The position numbers were made by a program, and so were the translations under genes. Below, one piece after another: positions 51,761 through 60,558 of a DNA stretch of 64,000 nt. Under the pieces are notes generated by a model. It saw only the letters and a program-made list of their open reading frames with translations. It did not search any database and was not told the DNA's origin. Numbering within the stretch: position 1 is the first letter of the stretch; each line of letters starts with the position of its first letter. The stretch is taken from assembly GCF_042650645.1 (NCBI RefSeq), contig NZ_JBHSBI010000002.1:62001-126000 (forward strand), read 5' to 3'. The stretch comes from Nonomuraea purpurea. Lineage in GTDB: Bacteria; Actinomycetota; Actinomycetes; Streptosporangiales; Streptosporangiaceae.

Positions 51761-52718
51761 ACACGTCCGCCAGCACGCCGCCCGCCGCCGTGATCCGCCC
51801 GGGCGACGGGCTGTCGTAGACGACCATCAGGCGGCGTCCGCCCAGCAGGGCCAGCCCCTCCGGATGGTCGCAGCCCACGCCGAACGGCAGCTCCAGCACC
51901 GTCTCCAGGGCGTCCTGCGGCACGACCTGGCGCGGTTCGGGGCCGGGGCGCCAGCGCAGCACGCGTACCGGGCCGTCGAGGTCCATGGTCGGCCCGGCGA
52001 GCAGCAGCAGCGAGTCGCCGTCAGGGCACAGGTCCCGCACGCCCAGCCCGGACAGGTCCAGGAAGTGTTTGCGGTACGGCTCGCGCAGCCGCAGCTTCCC
52101 CTTGCCCGTGTCCTCGACGCGCAGTTCGAGCAGCACCGCCCAGCCCCGCAGCACGGGCCCGCGCAGCCCCAGGTAGACGCGCTCGCCCACCACGGCGATG
52201 CCCTCGACGTCGAGCCCGTTGTCCTTGCCGGGCAGCGCCAGGAACGGTGCGAGATGCCGGTCGCCGGCCAGGTGCGTCGTCAGGTTGCGCCCGCCCGCCA
52301 TGATCGCCCCCGGTTCTGGGATCTCGGTGCCCTGGCTCAGCGGCAGGCGTACCAGGATGAACCGGTTCTCCTGCCTGACCACCGTGGCCAGGCGGTCGGC
52401 GGCCTTGTCCGGGTCCTTGGACTTGACCCGCCTGCGCTTGAGGCTGTGCGAGCCGACCATCCACAGGTGACCGTCGGCCCTGGCCAGGCCCTCGATGTCG
52501 GCCTCTTCTTCGCGGCCCGCGGGCAGGTCCACGTAGTCGGCCAGCGGATAGGTGCGCTGGGCGCCGAAGTGGTCGCCCACCCATGTCAGGTGCTCGAACG
52601 TCGCTGTCTCGTCGCCGGCGATCCACAGGCCGGTTGGGCTCCGTCGGATCGCGGAAAGGTTGGTATGTGTCTGGGACTCCTGGGATGCCTGGTCGAAACG
52701 CAGCTCAACCTGTTCCAC
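51750..52718 (-). CDS. DUF3616-domain protein
   Basis: A 322-residue beta-propeller-like protein matching DUF3616 (GLWIAGDETATFEHLTWV at the start, DIEGLARADGHLWMVGSHSLKRRR near 75, GLDVEGIAVVGERVYLGLRGPVL near 170, and DHPEGLALLGGRRLMVVYDSP near 290). There is no signal peptide, so it is cytoplasmic. Enzymatic role unknown. ATG 52718. It diverges from the membrane-anchored protein at 52820. Confidence 0.85.
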   Translation of the reverse strand: MEQVELRFDQASQESQTHTNLSAIRRSPTGLWIAGDETATFEHLTWVGDHFGAQRTYPLADYVDLPAGREEEADIEGLARADGHLWMVGSHSLKRRRVKSKDPDKAADRLATVVRQENRFILVRLPLSQGTEIPEPGAIMAGGRNLTTHLAGDRHLAPFLALPGKDNGLDVEGIAVVGERVYLGLRGPVLRGWAVLLELRVEDTGKGKLRLREPYRKHFLDLSGLGVRDLCPDGDSLLLLAGPTMDLDGPVRVLRWRPGPEPRQVVPQDALETVLELPFGVGCDHPEGLALLGGRRLMVVYDSPSPGRITAAGGVLADVFTI

Positions 52719-52819
52719 GAAGCCATGATTGCACTTCGGTCGCTTCCGAGGCGCAATGGCGGGATATGTCGTACGCTCCCGTCGTGCTCGCTGGGGAAGA
52801 TGGGACCGAGGGTTCCCGT

Positions 52820-53704
52820 GTGACGACTGCCACCCGTTTGGGAACCACTGCTTCTCCGCCCAAACGCTCCCGCATCGGAGATATCCGGATGCGGGTGGTT
52901 TACCGGGTGCTCGCCGTGATCGTCGCCGTCGTGGCCGCGGCCGTGACGCTGGTCGTGGTGCTCCCGTCGGAGCCGGACGAGGTCGTCGCGGGGCCGGTTA
53001 CCGCGCCGCCGGCCGCGCCCGCCTCGTCCGGCCCCGCTTCCTCGTCCTCACCCTCGCCGTCCCCGTCCCTTTCGCCTTCGCCCGTAGTCGCGCAGGCGTC
53101 GTCGTCCGCTGCCGCGGAGCCGTCCTCGGAGGCGACCGCGCCGTCGCCCGGGGTCTCCCTGGCGCCCGGGTACACGGCCATGGAGGCCCTGTACGCCGAC
53201 CCGCGCATCCCCCGGCTGACCCGCAAGGTCAAGCGGATGGCACTGCCCAGGCCGGCCAGGCGGACCGTCGCGGACGAGCGCGTGGGGCTGGCCGTGCCGA
53301 AGCTGGCCAGGCCGTGGAAGGTGTCAGGGGTGGCGCCGTTCACGTCCAAGCAGGTGCTGCCGAAGACGCGCGGCACGAGCGTGCGCGGGATGTTCGTCAC
53401 CTGCCCGTTGCCGATCATGGAGCAGAAGTCGCCGCGTAACACGGCGCTGCTGGCCGCCCGCTGGACCCTCACCCACCACCCCCGGGGCGCCAAGATCCGC
53501 TGGCTGGCATCGCAGCCGGTCAAACACGGATGGATGCTTGTTTATCGCGTTAAATACGGAAAGCACACGTCACGTGCAGCCGTGGTTGTTATGGACGGGG
53601 GAATGAGCAAGCCTGGCCTGGCGTTCGTCACAGTGCCTGACACGCAGCGAAAGCGGTGGCCCGATATCGGCCGCGTGGCCTCAGGGGTGCGTGTTCTAGG
53701 CTAG
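52820..53704 (+). CDS. Membrane-anchored exported protein of unknown function
   Basis: A 294-residue protein with one N-terminal membrane segment (residues about 30-50, VYRVLAVIVAVVAAAVTLVV), a long Pro/Ser/Ala/Thr-rich linker (about 60-115) and a basic C-terminal domain of about 180 residues (LTRKVKRMALPRPARRTV, then GKHTSRAAVVVMDGG). The linker resembles a cell-wall spacer, so the C-terminus is probably outside the membrane. GTG 52820 is chosen, because the frame continues upstream without family features. It ends 6 bp before ftsH and so may be coupled to it. No family recognised. Confidence 0.65.
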   Translation: MTTATRLGTTASPPKRSRIGDIRMRVVYRVLAVIVAVVAAAVTLVVVLPSEPDEVVAGPVTAPPAAPASSGPASSSSPSPSPSLSPSPVVAQASSSAAAEPSSEATAPSPGVSLAPGYTAMEALYADPRIPRLTRKVKRMALPRPARRTVADERVGLAVPKLARPWKVSGVAPFTSKQVLPKTRGTSVRGMFVTCPLPIMEQKSPRNTALLAARWTLTHHPRGAKIRWLASQPVKHGWMLVYRVKYGKHTSRAAVVVMDGGMSKPGLAFVTVPDTQRKRWPDIGRVASGVRVLG

Positions 53705-53710
53705 AAGATC

Positions 53711-55666
53711 ATGATGGGCGGCGACGTGGGGAGTGACGCCGTGGAACGCTCTGGACCGCCGCAGGCACCGGACAAGGGCAAGGGCAAGCCGCCCTGGCGC
53801 TCGGAGGGCCTGCCAGGCACGCCAGGGGGACGGCCCAAAATCAACTGGTGGCGGTTCGTCGTCACCCTGCTCGTCGTCTACGCGGCCTTCTTCGTGGTCT
53901 CGTCGTTCGTCGACAGCGAGTCCGTCGAGACGATCTCGTACACCGAGTTCAACAAGCAGGTGAAGGCGAAGAACGTCAAGGACATCTACGCCCAGGGCCT
54001 GTCCGTCGAGGGCGACCTCAGGGCCTCGGCCAAGAACCCCGAGACCAACGAGAATTACACCAAGTTCGCGACCGAGATCCCGGCCTTCGCCAACACCGAC
54101 CAGCTCGACCAGCAGCTCGCCGCCGGCAGCGTGGAGATCACCTCGCAGCCGATCACCCGCGGCTTCCTGTCCAACCTGCTGCTGTCGCTGCTGCCCGTGC
54201 TGCTGCTGGCCGGCCTGTGGATCTGGATCATGCGCCGCGGCGCCAGCATGATGGGCGGCGGCGGCCTGGGCGGTCTCGGCAAGTCGAAGGCGGCCAAGCC
54301 GGTCGAGGCCGGGCAGGTGCGGGTCACCTTCGACGACGTCGCGGGCATCGACGAGGTCGAGAACGAGCTCGTCGAGATCGTCGACTACCTCAAGGACCCG
54401 GACAAGTACCGGCGGCTTGGGGCCAAGCTCCCCAAGGGCGTGCTGCTCGCGGGGCCTCCCGGTACCGGCAAGACGCTGCTGGCCAGGGCCGTCGCCGGCG
54501 AGGCCAAGGTGCCCTACTTCTCGGCCTCGGCCTCCGAGTTCATCGAGATGATCGTGGGCGTCGGCGCCTCGCGCGTGCGCGACCTGTTCGAGGAGGCGCG
54601 CAAGGTGGCGCCGTCGATCGTGTTCATCGACGAGATCGACGCCATCGGCCGGGCCAGAGGCGGCGCGGGCGGCGTCGGCGGCCATGACGAGCGCGAGCAG
54701 ACGCTCAACCAGATCCTCACCGAGATGGACGGCTTCTCCGGGGCCGAGGGCGTGATCGTCATCGGGGCCACGAACCGTCCCGAGATCCTCGACCCGGCGC
54801 TGCTGCGTCCGGGGCGCTTCGACCGTACGGTGCAGGTGGGGCTGCCGGACGCGGCCGGCCGTACCGCGATCTTGCAGGTGCACACGCGGGGCGTGCCGCT
54901 GGACGAGGGCGTCAGCTCCGACCAGCTCGCCAAGACTACTCCCGGTATGACCGGAGCCGACCTGGCCAACCTCGTCAACGAGGCCGCCCTGCTCGCCGCC
55001 AAGCGCGGCAAGGAGAAGGTCACGATGGCCGACTTCGCCGACGCGCTGGAGAAGCTGCAGCTCGGCGCGGCCCGCAGCATCGTGATGCCGCAGGAGGAGC
55101 GGGTCAGGACCGCCTACCACGAGGCCGGGCACGCGCTGCTCGGGATGCTCCAGCCGGGTGCCGACCCGGTCAGGAAGATCTCCATCATCCCGCGCGGACG
55201 GGCGCTCGGCGTCACGCTGTCGACCCCCGACACCGACCGGTACGCCTACGACGAGCCGTACCTGCGCGGCCGCATCACCGGCGCGCTGGGCGGCATGGCG
55301 GCCGAGCAGGTCATCTTCGGCGTCATCACGACCGGCGCCGAGAACGACCTGGAACAGGTCACCATGATCGCCCGCGGCATGGTCGGTCGCTGGGGCATGT
55401 CCGACAAGGTCGGTCCGCTGACCATCCTGCCCAGCGACGGCCAGCATCCGCAGGCCTCGCCCACCACGCTCGCCACCGTCGATGAGGAGGCGCGGCGGAT
55501 CGTGGACGAGTGCTACGAGCGCGCGGTCCAGGTGCTCACCGAGAACAGGGGCAAGCTCGACGCCATCGTGGAGGCCCTGCTCGAGCACGAGACCCTCGAC
55601 GAGGCCGGGGCATACGCCGCCGCAGGGCTCCGTAACCGACCTAGCGGAGATTTTCCCGAGAATTAG
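53711..55666 (+). CDS. ftsH: ATP-dependent zinc metalloprotease FtsH
   Basis: A 651-residue membrane AAA+ protease. Membrane segments are at about 50-70 and 155-180, with a periplasmic-side region between. The AAA module has Walker A GPPGTGKTLLARAV near 247, Walker B IVFIDEIDAIG and the SRH region (RPGRFDRTVQVGLPD). The zinc site HEAGH is near 471. It degrades membrane and soluble proteins. The N-terminal 48 residues are Pro/Lys-rich and longer than in E. coli, as in other actinobacteria. ATG 53711 lies 6 bp after the upstream gene. Confidence 0.96.
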   Translation: MMGGDVGSDAVERSGPPQAPDKGKGKPPWRSEGLPGTPGGRPKINWWRFVVTLLVVYAAFFVVSSFVDSESVETISYTEFNKQVKAKNVKDIYAQGLSVEGDLRASAKNPETNENYTKFATEIPAFANTDQLDQQLAAGSVEITSQPITRGFLSNLLLSLLPVLLLAGLWIWIMRRGASMMGGGGLGGLGKSKAAKPVEAGQVRVTFDDVAGIDEVENELVEIVDYLKDPDKYRRLGAKLPKGVLLAGPPGTGKTLLARAVAGEAKVPYFSASASEFIEMIVGVGASRVRDLFEEARKVAPSIVFIDEIDAIGRARGGAGGVGGHDEREQTLNQILTEMDGFSGAEGVIVIGATNRPEILDPALLRPGRFDRTVQVGLPDAAGRTAILQVHTRGVPLDEGVSSDQLAKTTPGMTGADLANLVNEAALLAAKRGKEKVTMADFADALEKLQLGAARSIVMPQEERVRTAYHEAGHALLGMLQPGADPVRKISIIPRGRALGVTLSTPDTDRYAYDEPYLRGRITGALGGMAAEQVIFGVITTGAENDLEQVTMIARGMVGRWGMSDKVGPLTILPSDGQHPQASPTTLATVDEEARRIVDECYERAVQVLTENRGKLDAIVEALLEHETLDEAGAYAAAGLRNRPSGDFPEN

Positions 55667-55730
55667 GGCAAAACGGGCGTTGGCGCGTTTCCGTCAGGGC
55701 AGCTTTCCCTACAACGATCGGGGGACTGTC

Positions 55731-56312
55731 GTGACACTGAATGACGAGCTTGCCGCGCAGCTCGGAGACTCAGGACTGGAACAGATCGCCGGGATGCTCG
55801 GCACGGACGCGATCACGGCCACGACCGTGCTCCAGGCCGTGTCGGGCACCATCGTCGGAGGAATGGCGCGCAACGCCCGGCACCTGGACGGAGCCGACGC
55901 CCTGCGCAGCGCGCTCGACGACCACAAGGACACCGACCCCTTCAACGGCGATGTGGCCTCACTGACGCGCGACGGGCACAACATCCTCGGACACGTGCTG
56001 GGCGGGCAGGGCACCGAGCAGGCGGCGACGGAGCTGGCGCGCTTCGCCGGAGTCGACACCGGCACCATCATGAAACTGCTGCCCCTGGTCGCCCCCATGA
56101 TCATGTCGCTGCTCGCCGACCGGGACATGGACCCCACCACCATGGCAGAAGACCTCGACCGCGAGCAGACCGCCATGGCGGGCGGGCTGGGGGACGTGCT
56201 CGGGCGGCTGCTGACCGGCATCTTCGGCGTCGTGCCCGAGCAGGGCCTGCCGTACCGGCCGTATGAGACGAAACCGCAGGTCACCAGGGGGACGTCCAAC
56301 AGCGACTGGTGA
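55731..56312 (+). CDS. DUF937-domain protein
   Basis: A 193-residue protein matching DUF937 (LAAQLGDSGLEQIAGMLGTD, and VGGMARNARHLDGADALRSALDDHKD). It is Gly-rich and helical, with no signal peptide. The GTG start at 55731 follows GGGGG; the frame open back to 55482 overlaps ftsH. It lies 64 bp after ftsH. Function unknown. Confidence 0.82.
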   Translation: MTLNDELAAQLGDSGLEQIAGMLGTDAITATTVLQAVSGTIVGGMARNARHLDGADALRSALDDHKDTDPFNGDVASLTRDGHNILGHVLGGQGTEQAATELARFAGVDTGTIMKLLPLVAPMIMSLLADRDMDPTTMAEDLDREQTAMAGGLGDVLGRLLTGIFGVVPEQGLPYRPYETKPQVTRGTSNSDW

Positions 56313-56330
56313 CGCCGGTAGGCTTGTGCG

Positions 56331-56912
56331 GTGATCGTTCTGGCTTCAGCGTCCCCCGCCCGCCTGGCCCTCCTGCGCAGCGCCGGTCTCGACCCCAAAG
56401 TGATCGTCAGCGGGGTCGACGAGGAGGCCTTCTCCGCGCACACCCCGGCGGCGCTCAGCCTCGTACTGGCCCGGGCCAAGGCGGCGAAGGTGGCCGCCGA
56501 CCTCGAAGAGGGGCTGGTCATCGGCTGCGACTCGATCCTCGAACTCGACGGGCGCCCCTACGGCAAGCCGGCCACCCCGGAGGAGGCCGTCGAGCGCTGG
56601 CGGCTCATGCGGGGCCGCACAGGCAGGCTCGTAACCGGTCACTGCGTGATCGACGTGTCCGCGGGCAAGCAGGTGGCGGAGGTCGCCACGACCGTCGTGC
56701 GCTTCGGCCAGCCCTCCGACGACGAGATCGCCGCCTACGTCGCGACCGGCGAGCCGCTCAGCCTGGCCGGGGCGTTCAGCATCGAGGGGCGCGGCGGATG
56801 GTTCATGGAGGGCATCGAAGGCGACCACGGCAACGTGCTCGGCCTGTCCCTCCCGCTTCTTCGCGAGCTGTTCGCCGATCTGGGCTACGCGGTGACGTCG
56901 TTCTGGCGCTAG
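56331..56912 (+). CDS. maf: Maf-type nucleotide pyrophosphatase
   Basis: A 193-residue Maf protein. The substrate loop LASASPARLALLRSAGL starts the protein, and EEGLVIGCDSILELDGRPYGKP carries the catalytic Asp (QGCD-type position). Maf proteins hydrolyse non-canonical (d)NTPs to monophosphates, for example dTTP or UTP analogues. It is preceded by GTG 56331 and lies 18 bp after the DUF937 gene. Confidence 0.93.
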   Translation: MIVLASASPARLALLRSAGLDPKVIVSGVDEEAFSAHTPAALSLVLARAKAAKVAADLEEGLVIGCDSILELDGRPYGKPATPEEAVERWRLMRGRTGRLVTGHCVIDVSAGKQVAEVATTVVRFGQPSDDEIAAYVATGEPLSLAGAFSIEGRGGWFMEGIEGDHGNVLGLSLPLLRELFADLGYAVTSFWR

Positions 56913-56922
56913 CCTGCCGGGC

Positions 56923-57660
56923 ATGCGATCTCTGCGTGACTTCACGTCCGGTGTCGGCTTTTTCCTCCAGGGGTTCGGGTGGGTCGCCAGGAACGGGCGG
57001 TGGTGGCTGTTCGGGCTGATCCCGGCATTGATCGCGTTCGCCGTGTACGTGGTGGCGCTGGTCTTCCTCGGCACCAACGCCAGCGGCCTGGCCGAGGCGA
57101 TGACGCCGTTCGCGGATTCGTGGGGCTGGCGGGAGCTGTTTCGGACACTGGTGGGGATCGCGCTGTTCCTGGGCGGGCTGGCGCTGGCGGTGCTGACGTT
57201 CGCGGCGATCACGCTCACCATCGGGGGGCCGTTCTACGAGCGGTTGTCGGCCGAGGCCGACCCGCTGTCTTCGGAGGATGAGCAGCCGTGGTGGCGGACG
57301 TTGCCGCGCTCGATCAGGGACAGCCTGGTCACGCTCTTCTACGTGCTGCTGTTCACCGTGCCGCTGTTCTTCCTGGGGTTCGTGCCCGTGGTGGGGCAGA
57401 CGGTGGTGCCGGTGATCGGCGCCGTCATTTCCGGATTCTTCCTCACCATTGAGCTCACCACGCTCTCCTTGGAACGGCGTGGCATGCTCCGCAAAGACCG
57501 CTTCGCCCTGCTGCGCACGAACATGGCCAGCGCGCTGGGATTCGGGGTCGCGGCGTTCCTGTTGTTCCTGGTGCCCTTCGTCGCGGTGATCGCCATGCCG
57601 GCCGCAGTGGCCGGCGCCGCCCTCCTCGTCCGCACCCGCCTCGCCCCAACGCCCTCCTGA
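56923..57660 (+). CDS. EI24/CysZ-like membrane protein
   Basis: A 245-residue membrane protein with four to six segments (WLFGLIPALIAFAVYVVAL near 32, LFLGGLALAVLTFAAITL near 85, LFTVPLFFLGFVPVVGQTV near 150, FGVAAFLLFLVPFVAVIAM near 210). The pattern FYERLSAEADPL and GFVPVVGQTV is typical of EI24 domains, related to the sulfate permease CysZ. It begins 10 bp after maf. The transported substrate is not established here. Confidence 0.82.
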   Translation: MRSLRDFTSGVGFFLQGFGWVARNGRWWLFGLIPALIAFAVYVVALVFLGTNASGLAEAMTPFADSWGWRELFRTLVGIALFLGGLALAVLTFAAITLTIGGPFYERLSAEADPLSSEDEQPWWRTLPRSIRDSLVTLFYVLLFTVPLFFLGFVPVVGQTVVPVIGAVISGFFLTIELTTLSLERRGMLRKDRFALLRTNMASALGFGVAAFLLFLVPFVAVIAMPAAVAGAALLVRTRLAPTPS

Positions 57661-57804
57661 CCTGCGGGGGCCGAGGGCCGGCTCGCACGCGTCGCCGTCC
57701 GCGTGCCGGCTGGTTGTCCACAGCCTTGGCGGCCCCCGCGCCCCCATCCACAGAATCCCGTTCGGCCCGCTGCCGTCCCCACCTCTCCGGCACCCTAACG
57801 ATCC

Positions 57805-58887
57805 ATGACGACCGCTGACACCACCCCCCAGCCCTGCCTCACCCTCACCAGTCCCCTCGACATCCTGGCCGCCGTCCCCTACCTCGTCGGCTTCCACCCC
57901 AGCCAGAGCCTCATCATCATCGGCCTGGCCGGGGGTCAGGCCAAGGTGGTGACCAGGTGGAGCCTCCCCATCCCCCCGGGCACCCTCGCCTCATTGACCC
58001 CCCTCTTCGTCCGGGAAGCCATCACCGAAATGGTCGTCGTCGGCTACGGCCCAGGCGAGGCGGTCACCCCGGCCGTCGACGAAGCCCGACTGCTGGGCGG
58101 CAACTCCGGGGTTCGCGTCGGTGAGGCGCTGAGAGCCCACGAGGGCCGCTACTGGTCGTACGTCTGCGACCTGCCCGCATGCTGTCCCCCTCAAGGCACC
58201 CCGTACGACCTGTCCACCAGTCGCATAGCCGCAGAAGCGACGGTACGCGGCCTGGTGGCCCTGCCCGACCGCGAGGCCCTGGAACGTACCATCGCCCCGG
58301 TGACGGGCCCGGTCCGGATGGCGATGCGCCGCGCCACCTCCGAGGCGATCGCGGACGTCCGGGCGGGGCTGACAAGGGCAACCGACCCCGACGCTTTCGC
58401 GCGGCAATTCATCGCCGAGGGCCTGGCCAGAGTCCGATCGGTCTTGTCCGTCCACGCCACGGGCGGCCGCCTGACCGACGCGGAGGCGGCCAGGCTGGGC
58501 CTGGACCTGACGATCACCAGGGTTCGGGACGAAGCCTGGACCCTCATGCATGAGTCCCACGCCTGCCTCTGGAAAGACCTGACCCGCAGGCTGGAACCCC
58601 GATTCATCCCACCCGCCGCGTCCCTGCTGGCCATGTCGGCCTGGCACGCGGGCAACAACGTCCAGGCCACGATCGCCCTCGAACGCGCACTGACCATCGA
58701 CCCCGGCTACTCGATGGCCAATCTCCTCATGCACGCCCTTCAGCAACTGCTCTCGCCCGCGGTCCTGGGCGAGCGCATGCCCACGCCCGCCGAACTCGAC
58801 GCGGCGATGGGGCAGCCGCACGCGGCCTGGCTGTCGCCTCTGGCCAACCTCCTCGACGAAGACGAACCGCCGAGCCCACCCGGCTGA
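57805..58887 (+). CDS. DUF4192-domain protein
   Basis: A 360-residue actinobacterial protein of the DUF4192 family: SPLDILAAVPYLVGFHPSQS near the start, and a C-terminal repeat-like region (WHAGNNVQATIALERALTID, then MANLLMHALQQLL) that looks TPR-like. No signal peptide. Function unknown. It is preceded by 144 bp of intergenic DNA without another visible feature. Confidence 0.87.
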   Translation: MTTADTTPQPCLTLTSPLDILAAVPYLVGFHPSQSLIIIGLAGGQAKVVTRWSLPIPPGTLASLTPLFVREAITEMVVVGYGPGEAVTPAVDEARLLGGNSGVRVGEALRAHEGRYWSYVCDLPACCPPQGTPYDLSTSRIAAEATVRGLVALPDREALERTIAPVTGPVRMAMRRATSEAIADVRAGLTRATDPDAFARQFIAEGLARVRSVLSVHATGGRLTDAEAARLGLDLTITRVRDEAWTLMHESHACLWKDLTRRLEPRFIPPAASLLAMSAWHAGNNVQATIALERALTIDPGYSMANLLMHALQQLLSPAVLGERMPTPAELDAAMGQPHAAWLSPLANLLDEDEPPSPPG

Positions 58888-58913
58888 CCGGGCGGACTCG
58901 GCGGTCAGCCGGG

Positions 58914-59264
58914 TCAAAGGCCGGTGTTGCCTTCTTCCCTGCGCCGGCGCTCGTTGTAGGCACGCATGCGTTGCGGATATCCAGTGAGCTGGACGTCGTA
59001 CACCGGCAACGCAAGATCGCGGGCGACCTTGTGGATCACTGCGGGGGAACCGACTCTGCGCCTTGTCCACTCGCCGTCGTCAGCCACCGCCACGGCGGTC
59101 GTGTCGGTGGCAAACGTCTCCGGCTCGACGTAGAACTCGACGCCACGCCGCGAACGGGCAAAGGCGATGAGCGCTTCGATGTCGGCGTCTGTCGCCTCTC
59201 GGTCGAACTTCGCGACCTTAGGGCCGCGGCGCCGACGAAGGCCGTAGCGGTCTCGCCATCTCAT
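58914..59264 (-). CDS. Conserved small actinobacterial protein, function unknown
   Basis: A 116-residue basic protein. Residues 20-75 may form an alpha/beta fold (EALIAFARSRRGVEFYVEPE, then TDTTAVAVADDGEW) and the C-terminus is Arg-rich (QRMRAYNERRRREEG). AAGGA precedes ATG 59264, and TATAAA lies just upstream as a possible -10. No domain recognised. Convergent with DUF4192. Confidence 0.6.
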   Translation of the reverse strand: MRWRDRYGLRRRRGPKVAKFDREATDADIEALIAFARSRRGVEFYVEPETFATDTTAVAVADDGEWTRRRVGSPAVIHKVARDLALPVYDVQLTGYPQRMRAYNERRRREEGNTGL

Positions 59265-59400
59265 GCATCCTTTTTATACCGTCTGGAGCCGATGCGCGTC
59301 GGGGATGATCTAGGGGACACCTCCGGGATTCTCCCGATGGCACCCCGGCCCATGGCGACGCAGTATGAGAAGTGACTGCTCGATTTCTCTAAGGAGAGGC

Positions 59401-59997
59401 ATGGCGATTATGGCTGGGGTACCGACAACCCCTGGGCCGGGACAGGTGCCGCCAGCTCATCTGCGCGTCACCACCCAGGACCGAGAGGACGTGGTCGAGC
59501 ACATCAAGGCCGCCTACGCTGAGGGCCGCTTCGACAAGCTTGAGTTCGACGACCGGCTGGAACGCGCGATGACGGCGCGCACCCATGGCGAGCTGGTGCC
59601 CATCATGACCGAGCTGTACGGCTCCAAAGCCTTCCCTCGGTCGAGCCCCGCACCACGTCCGGCCGCCGTTTCCGAGCGCGCGCCGGAGAGCAACGAGCGC
59701 CTCGGCGCCGCCGTCGCGCACATGCTGCCGATCGTCGGGTTCCCCATCGTGGGCCCGCTCATCTTCTTGCTCACCGGCGGCAAGACGTCGCCCTACATCC
59801 GCAGGCAGGCCTTGGAGGCGCTCAATTTCCAGATCACCGTAGTGGGGGCCTCGGTGCTGCTGCCGCTCACGATCGTCGGCGCCATCCTCGTCCCGTTCAT
59901 CTGGGTCGCGGCCATCGTCCTGTCGATCGTCGGCGGCGTCTCGGCACTCTCGGAAAGCAATTTCCGCTATCCCATGACGATCCGCTTGGTGAAATGA
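59401..59997 (+). CDS. DUF1707 + DUF4870 membrane protein
   Basis: A 198-residue protein with an N-terminal DUF1707/SHOCT-like domain (DREDVVEHIKAAYAEGRFDK, LEFDDRLERAMTARTHGELVPI) and a C-terminal DUF4870 domain with three membrane segments (AAVAHMLPIVGFPIVGPLIFLL near 98, then SVLLPLTIVGAIL, then FIWVAAIVLSIVGGV). AAGGAGAGG precedes ATG 59401. Such proteins are common in actinobacteria, role unknown. Confidence 0.83.
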   Translation: MAIMAGVPTTPGPGQVPPAHLRVTTQDREDVVEHIKAAYAEGRFDKLEFDDRLERAMTARTHGELVPIMTELYGSKAFPRSSPAPRPAAVSERAPESNERLGAAVAHMLPIVGFPIVGPLIFLLTGGKTSPYIRRQALEALNFQITVVGASVLLPLTIVGAILVPFIWVAAIVLSIVGGVSALSESNFRYPMTIRLVK

Positions 59998-60083
59998 GCC
60001 AACCAACCACCCAGACGCGGCCCGGCGCGTGATCGACCGACCTCGCCAAGCGACGAGGATCCTCACCCCGATCAAGCAACCCT

Positions 60084-60433
60084 TGGCGGGCAACGGGGAG
60101 ACCGCGCCAACGGAACGACAAACCTCAGTCGGCCGAACGGGGAGTCCGCCGACCGGAATGCGAGCTTCAGCCAGTTGAGTGGGGGGATCTTGCTGACGGG
60201 ACCGGGCGCCCCAGTCGGCCGAACGGGGAGTCCGCCGACCGGAATGCGTGCCTCAGCCAGTTGAACGGCGGAATCTCGCTGACGGAACGATGAGCGTCCC
60301 AGCCGGTCGAACGGAGGAGTTCGCCAACGGAACCGCGAGCCTCGGCCGACTGAGCGGGGGGAATCTCGACAACGGAATTCCCCGCCCCCGGTCGGCTGAA
60401 CGAGGCTGCCTGGCAACCGAACCACGAGCTTGG
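60084..60433. repeat. Degenerate 41-47-bp tandem repeat array
   Basis: About eight diverged units of 41-47 bp start near 60084, 60127, 60169, 60213, 60254, 60301, 60344 and 60390. Each keeps the spaced blocks AG.....GA.CGG, TC.GC..AC.GAA and, in several, GCGAGC.TC; units 60127 and 60213 are nearly identical. Unit lengths are not multiples of three and no frame runs through, so it is probably not coding. It lies between the DUF1707 gene and the rlpA-like gene. Confidence 0.7.
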
Positions 60434-60558
60434 CAGCAGGATGGAGCAACCTCGACAGACGAATTGAGAAACCGATCCGACCATGTGCCCATCGCCGTCG
60501 TACCGTTCCGCCAGATGGGGGGTGTCGCGGCCGCCCTACGAATGTGCCACGGGAGGGA

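Noticed and set aside
53696..55588. A 630-residue reverse-strand frame under ftsH
   Set aside because: Antisense of ftsH, whose motifs are unambiguous.
60072..60449. Reverse-strand frame through the 41-47-bp repeats, encoding a repetitive Arg/Pro/Ser peptide
   Set aside because: Unit lengths are not multiples of three, so the repeat does not keep its frame, and no ribosome-binding site is seen.
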